Shown here: in pieces, positions 34,576 through 42,988 of the stretch
Layout of the letters: each line of letters opens with the position of its first letter
Position numbering within the stretch: position 1 is the stretch's first letter
Notes under the pieces: model-generated
What the model saw: only the letters and a program-made list of their open reading frames with translations
Told to the model about the DNA's origin: nothing
Databases searched by the model: none
DNA from: CBDFLT01 sp965249225
GTDB lineage: Bacteria; Chloroflexota; Dehalococcoidia; Lucifugimonadales; G963668185
NCBI GenBank assembly: GCA_965249225.1
Contig: CBDFLT010000006.1
Span: 62,001 to 126,000 of the forward strand
DNA: 64,000 nucleotides
Reading direction: 5' to 3'
Program-made: the position numbers and the translations under genes

Positions 34576-35915
34576 TAAATCCCCCCCACAAAGCGCCCTG
34601 GATTCAGAACTCCCTTAGGGTCGTACTGGCCCTTCATATTGCGCATGATGGCGAGGGAATCTCCCACGTCGTCCCATACGTCAAACCGTGATTTGACGTC
34701 CTGGGAGCAGCGCTCGATGATCATTCGTCCGTCCGAGTCGTGGGCGGCCTTCCTAGCCTGGGCCAGTACTCTGTAGGCCGTGTCATGGGAGAGGCCGCCG
34801 TCGGAGAACCAATGCAACTGCATTGTGCCGTGGGCCGGGTGGGCTATCACGGCCAACTGCGCGTGCTCGTCCCTGGAAGCTTCCACCAATGACGTTTGTA
34901 CCTCCGACAGGCTGGTGGGTCTAATGAACACCCGTCCAGATAGCGCCGGCGTAGTCTTCTCGTCCCATCCGAAATCGGCCAGGCTTCTCCAGACGGCCTC
35001 GGCGTCCCGTCCATCGAGGGTCTCGACGGACGTCGGCCCGTGCTGGCGGCAGACCGCGATGCACTCTGCGACCTGTCTGTCCAGCGTCAAGGGTCTTCCC
35101 CCGAGCCTTATGGCTAGGGCGCTTCGTCCCTTGATCTGGGGCACCTCGATCCTATCGCTAACGGTCGCGTCGAACGTGGTCAGCGCCAGAGGCACCACAT
35201 CGCTGTGAAATATTCCTAGTCCGGCTTTCATGCTCCTTGCGTGCGTGTCGAAGAGAGCAATGATCGTGGTCTCCATTCGGGGCAGCGGGAAAAGCTTGAA
35301 CGACACCTCCGCGATGATGCCCAGGGTGCCTAGGGCGCCGGTGTGCAGCCTGGCCATGTCGTAGCCGCTTACGTTCTTCATCACCTGACCGCCGCTCTTG
35401 GTGATCTTGCCATCGGCTTGGACTACCTTCATCCCTATGACGAGATCCCTGGGATCGCCGTACTGCCACTTCAGCGGCCCGGTGAGGCCAGCGGCAAGCG
35501 TTCCACCCACGGTGGCCCGGTCGGGAAGGGGTGGGTCCATCACCAGGAACTGACCGTGCTCGGCGAGGCGGTCTTGCAGGCCGGACAGCGTCAACCCCGC
35601 TTCTACCGTTACGGTCATATCGGCGGGCGTGTGCTGTATCACCCCGTCGAGTTTGGAGAGGTCGATCACCATGTCGAGGCGCTTAATAGGGTTGCCGAGT
35701 GTCGTCCTCGTGCCACCTCCTCGTGGGGCTACGACGGCGTTGTGTTCCCACGCCATAGCCATGACCCGGCTCAGGGAGTCAAGGCTTTCCGGGAACACGA
35801 CTAGGTTGGGTTCCAGGCCATCCACCGCGTAGGCAGCACTACCTTCGTGGAGGTTTGAAGCCCCTAACTCGTGCTCAAGGGCTTGTCCGAGGGCCTGTGT
35901 GGTGGCGGAGGACAT
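34575..35915 (-). CDS. glcE: Glycolate oxidase FAD-binding subunit GlcE
   Basis: Second flavoprotein subunit of glycolate dehydrogenase, 446 aa. It contains the FAD_binding_4 (PCMH) pattern MAWEHNAVVAPRGGGTRTTLG, GATVGGTLAAGLTGP-like ATVGGTLAAGLTGPLKW, and KNVSGYDMARLHTGALGTLG. It is longer than E. coli GlcE (about 350 aa), so the C-terminal half is more complete. Ten bases separate it from glcD and one base overlaps glcF, so the three are translated from one message. Confidence 0.9.
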   Translation of the reverse strand: MSSATTQALGQALEHELGASNLHEGSAAYAVDGLEPNLVVFPESLDSLSRVMAMAWEHNAVVAPRGGGTRTTLGNPIKRLDMVIDLSKLDGVIQHTPADMTVTVEAGLTLSGLQDRLAEHGQFLVMDPPLPDRATVGGTLAAGLTGPLKWQYGDPRDLVIGMKVVQADGKITKSGGQVMKNVSGYDMARLHTGALGTLGIIAEVSFKLFPLPRMETTIIALFDTHARSMKAGLGIFHSDVVPLALTTFDATVSDRIEVPQIKGRSALAIRLGGRPLTLDRQVAECIAVCRQHGPTSVETLDGRDAEAVWRSLADFGWDEKTTPALSGRVFIRPTSLSEVQTSLVEASRDEHAQLAVIAHPAHGTMQLHWFSDGGLSHDTAYRVLAQARKAAHDSDGRMIIERCSQDVKSRFDVWDDVGDSLAIMRNMKGQYDPKGVLNPGRFVGGI

Positions 35916-35924
35916 GGGAGAGGG

Positions 35925-37370
35925 TCAGATGTACGAGCCGGCTCCGGCTCGGCTGATGGCGGCCGCCTGGGAAACATTGCCGAAGGGGGAGCCCGTGGGG
36001 AACACCTTCCCGGGGTTCAGCACACCGTCGGTGGCGAAGGCGGGCATGAGCTTAGCCATTGCCTCCATGTCGTCGTCGGTGAACATCAGCGGCATGTACT
36101 CCTGCTTTTCCAGGCCGATGCCATGCTCGCCGGACAGTACCCCTCCTACCTCTACGGAGTACTTCAGTATCTCACCGCCTGCCTCCAGCGCACGTCTCGT
36201 CTCATCTGGGTCTCGTGCGTTGAATAGGATGCACGGATGCAGGTTTCCGTCGCCCGCGTGCAGCACGTTGGCGATGGGCAGTCCGAACTGGGCGGAGACC
36301 TCCTTGATCCTGGTCATGACCTCGAGGAGCTTGGTCCTGGGGACGGTGCCGTCGAGCAGGTAGTAATTGGGCGCCAGTCGTCCCAGTGCCCCTAGGGCGG
36401 CTTTACGTGCGGCCCATAAGCGGTCCCGCTGCGCCGGGTCGACGGCCACCTTGATTTCCATAGGACGGAACCGCCTGCACACTTTTTCAATTTCCTCGGC
36501 CTCCTCCTCAACCGACTCCGTCAGTCCATCCACTTCCACCAGTAGCACAGCCCCGGCCTCCTCAGGGTAGCCTGCTTGGACCGCGGCCTCCGCCGCCTTG
36601 ATGGCGAGATGGTCCATCATTTCAATTGCCGCGGGCACTATTCCTGCGGCAATTATGCCCGACACGGCCTCGCTGGCATCCTCCATCTTCTTGAATATGG
36701 CCAGCAGCGTTTTCACAGCTTCGGGTCTCTTTAATAGGCGAACCGCCACTTTGGTGATAATGGCCAGCGTGCCCTCTGAGCCGACCAAGACCCCACGAAG
36801 GTCATATCCTGGGCGTTCCCTGGTTGTGGAGCCGAACCAGTGGACCGAGCCATCCGCCAGAACGGCCTCCATCCCGAGCACGTGGTTGGTGGTGACTCCA
36901 TAGGCGAGACAGTGTGGTCCACCCGAGTTCTCGGCAACGTTTCCGCCTATGGTGCATACCTTCTGGCTAGATGGGTCGGGGGCGTAATAGAGTCCGTATC
37001 GCTCCACTGCGTCGGTCAAGTCTAAATTGACCACGCCGGGCTCCACAACGGCCAGCCTGTTGTCTGCGTCGATTTCCAGGATGCGCGTCATGCGCGTTAG
37101 AGCTACGACTATTCCACCCCGCCGAGCGATTGCGCCGCCGCTCAGGCCGGTGGCTGCGCCTCTTGTGGTGACGGGCTGACCGTGGCGCCGAGCGGCCTCA
37201 ACTACCTTGGAGACCTCATCGGTAGAATCCGGCAAGACCACCGCCAGGGGGAGGGCCTTGTCCACAGACCCGTCGTACTCGAAGGCGATGAGGTCTTCCG
37301 GCTCGTGAACCACGTAGGGTTCGCCCACGATGGTCTTGAGCTGCCCTATCAGGTCTCTTTCGGGCTCCAA
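35925..37370 (-). CDS. glcD: Glycolate oxidase subunit GlcD
   Basis: FAD-linked oxidase of the VAO family that oxidises glycolate (or lactate-like 2-hydroxyacids) to glyoxylate. The 481-aa protein has the FAD-binding VTTRGAATGLSGGAIARRGG, GGNVAENSGGPHCLAYG, the FAD-oxidase C domain and catalytic-site segments NVLHAGDGNLHP and SGEHGIGLEKQEYM. D-lactate dehydrogenase is the main alternative, but the GlcE and GlcF partners favour glycolate. It is the promoter-proximal gene. Malate synthase elsewhere in the window could consume its product. Confidence 0.92.
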   Translation of the reverse strand: MEPERDLIGQLKTIVGEPYVVHEPEDLIAFEYDGSVDKALPLAVVLPDSTDEVSKVVEAARRHGQPVTTRGAATGLSGGAIARRGGIVVALTRMTRILEIDADNRLAVVEPGVVNLDLTDAVERYGLYYAPDPSSQKVCTIGGNVAENSGGPHCLAYGVTTNHVLGMEAVLADGSVHWFGSTTRERPGYDLRGVLVGSEGTLAIITKVAVRLLKRPEAVKTLLAIFKKMEDASEAVSGIIAAGIVPAAIEMMDHLAIKAAEAAVQAGYPEEAGAVLLVEVDGLTESVEEEAEEIEKVCRRFRPMEIKVAVDPAQRDRLWAARKAALGALGRLAPNYYLLDGTVPRTKLLEVMTRIKEVSAQFGLPIANVLHAGDGNLHPCILFNARDPDETRRALEAGGEILKYSVEVGGVLSGEHGIGLEKQEYMPLMFTDDDMEAMAKLMPAFATDGVLNPGKVFPTGSPFGNVSQAAAISRAGAGSYI

Positions 37371-37509
37371 ATCAGGGCCTCCTAGACTTTGAGGATATGA
37401 TAGGGAATCCCAGGGCGGCGCGCAAATTGGGTGCGCGGCCTTCCGAGGGGACGAGTGGATCGGCGGGCGGTCCGTAGATTACTACAGACGTGGTCGGAGT
37501 AAGGCTGTC

Positions 37510-39246
37510 CTACGCGCTTTCTTTGCGTACGAAGCCTCGGGCGACCAGGTGGTCGAGAACGGCGCGCGCGTTCTCCTCGGCTGAGGGGTTCAAAGTATGG
37601 AGGGTAATGTCTGCGTTCTCCGGCGGCTCATAGGGGTCGTCGATGCCGGTGAAGCCTTTGATCTCGCCCCTGCGGGCCTTGGCGTACATGCCTTTCAAAT
37701 CACGCCGTTCGCATTCCTCAAGGGGCGTGTCCACGAATACCTCGATGAAGTGGTCCTTGCCGACTATGTCTCGCACCTCGGCGCGAGTCGCGCGGTAAGG
37801 GCTCACCGCCGCACAAATAGCCACACCGCCGTGGCGTACTATCTCGGCGGCCACGAATCCGATGCGCCGGATGTTGGTGTCCCTGTCATCCTTGCTGAAT
37901 CCAAGCCCTTTCGAAAGGTTGGTCCGGACGACGTCGCCATCCAGCACGGTTATCTGCCGTCCGCGTTCCATGAGCATCACCGTGAGTGCGTCGGCAGTAG
38001 CGGTTTTACCGGCTCCGCTCAGGCCAGTGAACCAGATGCATGCGCCCTGGCGATGACGGGGTGGATAGCTGTCCGATAGGATCTGCGCCACCTCGGGGCG
38101 GGTGAACCATTCGGGAAGCGCCTTACCGTTGGCCAAGTACTCGTCCCGGACCTGGGTACCGGAGATCGACAACGTGTGGGCCTCCTCCGGTATCTTTGAG
38201 ACCTCTTCGTAGCGGTCCTCTTCGGGTAGGTACACAAGCTCCCGGAAGGGGATGACACCCACACCCGTCTCCTCTGCGAAGCGTTCGACCAATTCCTGTG
38301 CCTCGTACGGTTCGTAGAACGGCTTGCCCTTAGAGTCCATCCCCGGGCCGGCATGGTCTCGACCGACTATCAGGTAGTTGGCGCCACAGTTTCGCCTGAT
38401 GAGCGCGTGCCAGAGAGCCTCTCTAGGCCCCGCCAGCCGCATGGCGAGCGGCAGCAAGGCAAGTGTCACACGGTCGTGATCATAGTACTCATCGGCCAGC
38501 GCCTTATAAGTGCGGACTCGCGTGTAGTGATCGGTGTCTCCCGGCTTGGTCATGCCGACCACCGGATGGAGCAGCAGCGAGCCATCCATCTCAACGAGCG
38601 CACGCTTCGTCAGCTCTTCGTGTACGCGATGTAGGGGATTGCGGGTCTGGAATGCAACTACGTTGGAGTAGCCAAGTCGTTCCAGTCTGGCCCGGGTCTG
38701 CGCCGGCGTAAGCCGCAGGCTCTGAAAGTCCTGGTGGTGCGGCAGTTCCAAGACCTGAAGACGGCCTGAGAGGTTCAGGCTACCCCATCGGTTCATCTCC
38801 GCCGCCAGTGGGTGCACAGAATCGGTGGTCCCTAGGACCTTCTGGGAGACCTCTGCTATGTCCCATTCATACATCTCCTCGACCATCATCACGGCCAGAA
38901 GCTCGTTGTTAAGACCCCTGAGAGCAACGTCTTGGTCAAGACGGACCTCGGGACCTGGATCTGCGGAGAGTGTTATCGGTATGGGGGAGAGGTGTCCTCC
39001 AGTGAGCCTCATTTCGTCGAGAACACGTTGGAGGTCGTCCTTGCCCATGAACCGATCCAAAGGCGAGAAAGCGCCCGTAGCCAGGAGCTCCAGGTCGCAC
39101 ATGGCCCGCCTCGATAGCTGTACAGACGGTAATCGTGCCGCGTGGTCTCTTAGCTCGGCGACGGCCTCGGGTGGGGCGATAAGGTCGACCAGCGCGCCTC
39201 CGTAAGGGGCGATTAGCTGGAAGGTCTTCCCTTTCATCGCGGGCAA
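37510..39246 (-). CDS. Bifunctional ATP sulfurylase / APS kinase
   Basis: A 578-aa fusion that activates sulfate to APS and phosphorylates it to PAPS. The N-terminal ATP sulfurylase has QTRNPLHRVHEEL at 200-212 and GRDHAGPGMDSKG at 295-307. The C-terminal APS kinase has the P-loop GLSGAGKT at 408-415, VLDGDVVRTNLSKGLGFSKD and IEVFVDTPLEECERRD. Both sets of catalytic residues look intact. It lies 150 bp downstream of cysH in the same direction, so both probably share the regulated leader. PAPS made here could also feed sulfation of surface glycans. Confidence 0.93.
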   Translation of the reverse strand: MPAMKGKTFQLIAPYGGALVDLIAPPEAVAELRDHAARLPSVQLSRRAMCDLELLATGAFSPLDRFMGKDDLQRVLDEMRLTGGHLSPIPITLSADPGPEVRLDQDVALRGLNNELLAVMMVEEMYEWDIAEVSQKVLGTTDSVHPLAAEMNRWGSLNLSGRLQVLELPHHQDFQSLRLTPAQTRARLERLGYSNVVAFQTRNPLHRVHEELTKRALVEMDGSLLLHPVVGMTKPGDTDHYTRVRTYKALADEYYDHDRVTLALLPLAMRLAGPREALWHALIRRNCGANYLIVGRDHAGPGMDSKGKPFYEPYEAQELVERFAEETGVGVIPFRELVYLPEEDRYEEVSKIPEEAHTLSISGTQVRDEYLANGKALPEWFTRPEVAQILSDSYPPRHRQGACIWFTGLSGAGKTATADALTVMLMERGRQITVLDGDVVRTNLSKGLGFSKDDRDTNIRRIGFVAAEIVRHGGVAICAAVSPYRATRAEVRDIVGKDHFIEVFVDTPLEECERRDLKGMYAKARRGEIKGFTGIDDPYEPPENADITLHTLNPSAEENARAVLDHLVARGFVRKESA

Positions 39247-39398
39247 CGGAGGCCCTCTTCTGGAGGTACAGGGGTCAAGACCGAGAAAGGCATGGGCGCT
39301 ATAATCCGATCATTCCACGTCCGCGGATCTCTGCCGCGCTAGAGGTAGAGTTGTAGCGAGCTTCATGGCATGTGCGCCGGGTGGCGAGTGGCATCAGG

Positions 39399-40181
39399 CT
39401 AGCGGCCGTCACGGGTCGGGTTCAGCTTTCTTGGAGATGCTTCCCCGCTGGGCACAGGGCTGATGTGGATACCGCACTCCTTGGGGACGCCCTTTTCCCA
39501 CCACCACCTGCCGGCCCGTGGGTCCTCTCCCGGGCGCACAGGGCGGGTGCATGGGACGCAACCGATGCTGGTGTAGCCCTCGTCATAGAGGGCGTTGTAG
39601 GGTACGTCATTGCGCTTAATGTATTCCCAGACCTGCTCGGAGCTCCAGTCGGCAAGAGGGTTTACCTTGATGATACCGTCGTAAGCAGAATCTACCTCGA
39701 TCTTGCTGATGTCTGCTCTGGTCGGACCCTGGTCGCGCCTGATACCGGATATCCAGGCATCGCGGCTGCTCAGCGCCCGCTTCAGGGGGTTTACCTTACG
39801 AAGCTCGCAGCAGCGTAGCCTTAATGACACGCTGCGGTAAAAGGGGTTGATTCCGTGCTTGCTGACCATCTGGGCCAGCTCATCGTGGTCCGGGTAGTAT
39901 ATCTCCACCACCATCCCGTACCGGTCTCTGACCCGGTCGACGAGGTCGTACGTTTCCTGGGGCAGCCTTCCGGTGTCTATGGTGAATACGCTGACATTCG
40001 GGTCGATCCCATGGGCCATGTCGAGGATCGCCATGCCCTCGGCCTGGAAAGCGGTACTCACGGCCACACGGTCTCCAAATGTCTCTAGCGCCCAGCGGAT
40101 CACGTCCTCGGCGCTCTTGCCCTCGAACTCAACCGCCAGCTTCGTGGCGTCTATCTTCGCGGGCGTCTGGACCCGGCTCAT
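39399..40181 (-). CDS. cysH: Assimilatory adenylylsulfate (APS) reductase
   Basis: Reduces APS to sulfite. The 260-aa PP-loop-type protein has VSTAFQAEGMAILDM, the TIDTGRLPQETY strand, and the [4Fe-4S] cysteine pairs RCCELRK (124-125) and GCVPCT (208, 211) that mark APS-type rather than PAPS-type reductases. The catalytic Cys lies in KECGIH (236). ATG 40181 is preferred because GGAGGA precedes it; the longer frame lacks family similarity. Transcription starts about 230 bp upstream and passes a terminator, so it is probably controlled by attenuation. Confidence 0.92.
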   Translation of the reverse strand: MSRVQTPAKIDATKLAVEFEGKSAEDVIRWALETFGDRVAVSTAFQAEGMAILDMAHGIDPNVSVFTIDTGRLPQETYDLVDRVRDRYGMVVEIYYPDHDELAQMVSKHGINPFYRSVSLRLRCCELRKVNPLKRALSSRDAWISGIRRDQGPTRADISKIEVDSAYDGIIKVNPLADWSSEQVWEYIKRNDVPYNALYDEGYTSIGCVPCTRPVRPGEDPRAGRWWWEKGVPKECGIHISPVPSGEASPRKLNPTRDGR

Positions 40182-40412
40182 TCGTATTCCTCCGTCGCAG
40201 TTGGTTGCCTGCTCCGCCCGTGTCAATGGGGCGCAAAAAAAAGCCCCTCGAACATCTTTAACTCGAGGGGCCTGTCGGTTTAATTTGATTAGCTGGTTAC
40301 TATCGCACGCCTTTGCTCACACGGAGCCTACGGGCTTAGATGGACCCCCCATGTAGTAGAGCGGCAACACATGCAGACCAGCGAGTTTGTTAACTCTGTC
40401 ACAAACATTTCT
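40182..40412 (-). promoter_or_regulatory. Structured cysH leader, candidate riboswitch or attenuator
   Basis: Between the predicted start site near 40412 and the cysH ATG lies about 230 nt of leader on the minus strand. Short hairpins are visible (ATGG-gggt-CCAT, AGCC-cgta-GGCT, GAGTT-aaca-AACTC) upstream of an intrinsic terminator that ends 54 nt before the start codon. The layout (promoter, folded region, terminator, gene) is that of transcription attenuation. I could not match it to the SAM-I core or to other riboswitch consensus sequences that I know. Confidence 0.55.
40235..40271 (-). terminator. Intrinsic terminator in the cysH leader
   Basis: On the minus strand GCCCCTCGA and its exact complement form a 9-bp stem with an 11-nt loop, followed by eight T residues. 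It lies between the promoter and cysH rather than after a gene; the nearest upstream gene is divergent. Confidence 0.85.
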
Positions 40413-40418
40413 ACTTTG

Positions 40419-40448
40419 ATTCTACTTGTTCATCACTCGGCCTGTCAA
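40419..40448 (-). promoter_or_regulatory. Sigma-70-type promoter of the cysH-sat unit
   Basis: On the minus strand TTGACA (40448-40443) and TAGAAT (40424-40419) are separated by 18 bp. This is a near-consensus promoter that would start transcription near 40412. Confidence 0.7.
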
Positions 40449-40636
40449 TAAGGATGATGTGCTTGAGTAACTGGCCTGTAAAGCGCTAAGCCTCGGTAAA
40501 GCGTGCGATCAATAATGGCAGGATCGGCGGTGGTTTAGAAGAGGCCGACTGGAGTGCCGGGCTTGGATGGTGTTCCGGCTAGGTTCGGACCCGGCAATTG
40601 ACCCCGTAGCGGCCCAGAAATACAATCGAAACCGAT

Positions 40637-41383
40637 ATGGACCGAAAGACGCATATAAAAGAGGTATACTCCAAGTACTGGCTTACTGCTCGGGAAACCA
40701 TCTATGGCTTCTCCAAGTACGATAGGAACCTCTGCACCTACATAACCGAGAACACTTCGCAGGGCGCGAAGCTCCTGGAAGTCGCCATCGGGACGGGATT
40801 TCCGTTCGCCGATTTCCTCCAAAAGGCCGGGTACTCGGTGCACGGTGTTGATATCGCCTCGAACCTCGTCGAGAAGTGCCTGCAACTAAATCCTGAGATC
40901 GAGGCTAAGGTCGGTGACGCCGAGGCGCTGGATTACCCCGACGGATTTTTCGACTGTACCTATTGCTTCCACTCCACCTGGTATTTCACCGATGTAAGCC
41001 AGGCCATAGACGAGATGGTCAGGGTAACCCGTCCCGGTGGTTTGATACTGTTCGATATACAAAACATGCACAACTCTGAGATCTGCTCAGGCTATCGGAG
41101 GAGGCGATTTCACACGACCCTTCTGGGCAGAACAATTCGGTACGCAAAACAGATTATGAAACTGATTTCGCGCAGGGGAACGGTGCGCTGGTCCTACGTC
41201 CTCTACGAAGTCCCGATAAGACCGGAGAAGGTGCGGGAGGACCTTAGCCGGATGCGTTTGAGGAGCGATGTATCTGGTTGGGAGGTATTTGTTCGCAACG
41301 AGGAGGACGAGTCTATTGAAGACCGGAACGATGAGGGGGCTTTCGAGGCGTATCCGAGACTGGTGTTCGCGGTACGCAAGTGA
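40637..41383 (+). CDS. SAM-dependent methyltransferase
   Basis: Class I methyltransferase of 248 aa. Motif I is LLEVAIGTGFPFADFL, motif II GYSVHGVDIASN, then VGDAEALDYPDGFFDCTY and the VTRPGGLILFDIQNM strand. The substrate is unknown. It is the first gene of the polysaccharide region, which suggests a sugar or glycan substrate, and is divergent from the cysH unit. The C-terminal part (SGWEVFVRNEEDESI, AYPRLVFAVRK) has no assigned role. Confidence 0.8.
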   Translation: MDRKTHIKEVYSKYWLTARETIYGFSKYDRNLCTYITENTSQGAKLLEVAIGTGFPFADFLQKAGYSVHGVDIASNLVEKCLQLNPEIEAKVGDAEALDYPDGFFDCTYCFHSTWYFTDVSQAIDEMVRVTRPGGLILFDIQNMHNSEICSGYRRRRFHTTLLGRTIRYAKQIMKLISRRGTVRWSYVLYEVPIRPEKVREDLSRMRLRSDVSGWEVFVRNEEDESIEDRNDEGAFEAYPRLVFAVRK

Positions 41384-41447
41384 TGAGGAACGCATCTCCA
41401 CGCTTGAAGCTGGGCCTCGTTCTGCCTGGTCGCACTGACACGACACC

Positions 41448-42080
41448 GTGAATATTCCACAGACCAGCCCAAGCACATATCGATCCAAGCGCCTGTTCGA
41501 TCTTACTATCCTATTTAGTGCTCATCTGCTGTTGTTGCCGATCTGGCTCGTGCTGTGGACGGTTATTCCGTTGCTGATATGGCTTGAGGACAGAGGTCCC
41601 ATCTTCTACACGCAGCGGAGGATGGGAAAGGGTGGGGAAGAGTTCCACGTTTTGAAGTTCCGCTCTATGGTCAAGGGGGCGGAGGCCCACAGCGGCCCCG
41701 TCTGGGCGTCGGAAGGTGACCCGAGAGTTACTCGGGTAGGGCGACTGTTACGGGCCCGCGGACTGGACGAGCTGCCGCAGGTTATCAATATGTGGAAAGG
41801 CGACCTCAGCCTCGTGGGTCCGCGCCCTGAGCGGCCTGAGCTGTTTGAGGAGTTCGCCCGTGAGGTGCCCGATTTTCCACTGAGGCTCCAAGTCCGTCCC
41901 GGTCTGACAGGGCTGGCTCAGGTGTACGGCCGCTACGCCACCAGGCCTCGGGACAAGCTGCGCTACGACCTGATCTACATCAAGAAAATGAACTGGCGCC
42001 TTGACCTAAAACTGCTGTTTCTGTCCTCGCTGGTGACCCTGAGAGCGACCTGGCAGGCTGATGACAAGGCCTTGAAGTAG
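41448..42080 (+). CDS. Undecaprenyl-phosphate sugar-phosphate transferase (initiating enzyme)
   Basis: Membrane enzyme that transfers a sugar 1-phosphate to undecaprenyl phosphate to begin oligosaccharide assembly. The 210-aa protein is the short PglC-like bacterial sugar transferase form: basic KRLFDLT, one hydrophobic segment (residues about 20-45), GPIFYTQRRMGKGGEEFHVLKFRSM, then GLDELPQVINMWKGDLSLVGPRPE and PGLTGLAQVYGR. The catalytic Asp-Glu pair is in LDELPQ. Which sugar it uses cannot be told. Confidence 0.9.
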   Translation: MNIPQTSPSTYRSKRLFDLTILFSAHLLLLPIWLVLWTVIPLLIWLEDRGPIFYTQRRMGKGGEEFHVLKFRSMVKGAEAHSGPVWASEGDPRVTRVGRLLRARGLDELPQVINMWKGDLSLVGPRPERPELFEEFAREVPDFPLRLQVRPGLTGLAQVYGRYATRPRDKLRYDLIYIKKMNWRLDLKLLFLSSLVTLRATWQADDKALK

Positions 42081-42315
42081 TCTGGTCTCCACTGCGTGAT
42101 TGGCTTTTGTAGTCTGTGCGCGAGCACTCTGCGCCCTGAGGGCCATTCAGCCCCCTGCCCCGGGTGGTGTTTCGGGGTGTGCCTCTACGACGGTTAAACC
42201 CTCGTTGAACCACGTGTGGCGAGGCTCGTTCATAGTGGTCCTGCCGAAGGCGTGTAAGGGTTTCGTTGAGGCCAATTGAAGAGCCGGACACAACGCATTG
42301 ATGCCGTGTGGCCAC

Positions 42316-42344
42316 TTGACATGAGAGGGCTTGTGTCATATATT
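42316..42344 (+). promoter_or_regulatory. Consensus promoter with an overlapping inverted repeat
   Basis: TTGACA (42316-42321) and TATATT (42339-42344) are 17 bp apart. TGACA-TGAG and CTTG-TGTCA form an inverted repeat filling the spacer, placed for a repressor. The -10 box ends seven bases before the ATG at 42352, so the transcript may be leaderless. The next gene is a winged-helix regulator, so autoregulation is plausible. Confidence 0.65.
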
Positions 42345-42351
42345 CAAATCA

Positions 42352-42987
42352 ATGCGTTCGGAAAATGAACACATCCGAGACCTGGAGGACACGGCCTATC
42401 GGGAGCTGAGGCTTCTGGAGGAGGTCGACGAGAGTCCTCAGCTGAGCCAGCGAGGCTTAGCGAAGAGGTTGGGAGTCGCCCTCGGCGTGGCCAACCTCCT
42501 GCTGCGAAATCTGTCCACAAAGGGCTACGTCCGAATCAACCGCGTGGGCTGGCGGCAGTGGGTCTACTCCCTCACCCCGGCTGGGGTTGCCCGCAAGGTC
42601 CAGCTCACCCTCGGCTACGTCGACCGGTTCGTCGGCCACTACCAAGGCGTTCGGATGATGATACGCGCGGACCTCGAAGCCCACAGACTCAATGAGGACT
42701 CGCACGTCGCTATTTACGGGACGCCCGATTTTGCGGAGCTGGTGTACCTATCGCTCAGCGACATGGAGATCTCTGAGATCGAGATTTTCGACAACAAGTT
42801 GGAGCGGTCCAAGTTCCTGGGTAGGCCTGTGAAGAGGCTTGAGAGCTTGGTCTCCTCCGACTACGCCAAGGTTATCGTGGCGGCGTCTGTGGAGGTGGAG
42901 GCCCGATGTGATGAGCTGAAGGCCGCCGGAGTGCCTGAGGACAAGATCGTCACCCTGATGCAAAGCCACCAAGCCAAGGGAGCGTAG
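42352..42987 (+). CDS. EPS-cluster winged-helix regulator with a C-terminal Rossmann-like domain
   Basis: A 211-aa protein. Residues about 1-85 form a MarR/winged-helix domain (QLSQRGLAKRLGVALGVANLLLRNL, GYVRINRV, YSLTPAGVARK) of the type annotated as EPS-associated regulator. Residues about 115-205 (HVAIYGTPDFAELVYLSL, IEIFDNK, FLGRPVKRLESL, KVIVAAS) resemble the PglD/NeuD N-terminal Rossmann fold, suggesting ligand sensing; this is inference. It sits next to a NusG-like gene at the head of the polysaccharide cluster. ATG 42352 is preferred because a consensus -10 box overlaps any earlier start. Confidence 0.75.
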   Translation: MRSENEHIRDLEDTAYRELRLLEEVDESPQLSQRGLAKRLGVALGVANLLLRNLSTKGYVRINRVGWRQWVYSLTPAGVARKVQLTLGYVDRFVGHYQGVRMMIRADLEAHRLNEDSHVAIYGTPDFAELVYLSLSDMEISEIEIFDNKLERSKFLGRPVKRLESLVSSDYAKVIVAASVEVEARCDELKAAGVPEDKIVTLMQSHQAKGA

Positions 42988-42988
42988 C

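Noticed and set aside
40270..40412. SAM-I riboswitch upstream of cysH
   Set aside because: The leader lacks the conserved SAM-I core segments, so only an unassigned attenuator is reported.
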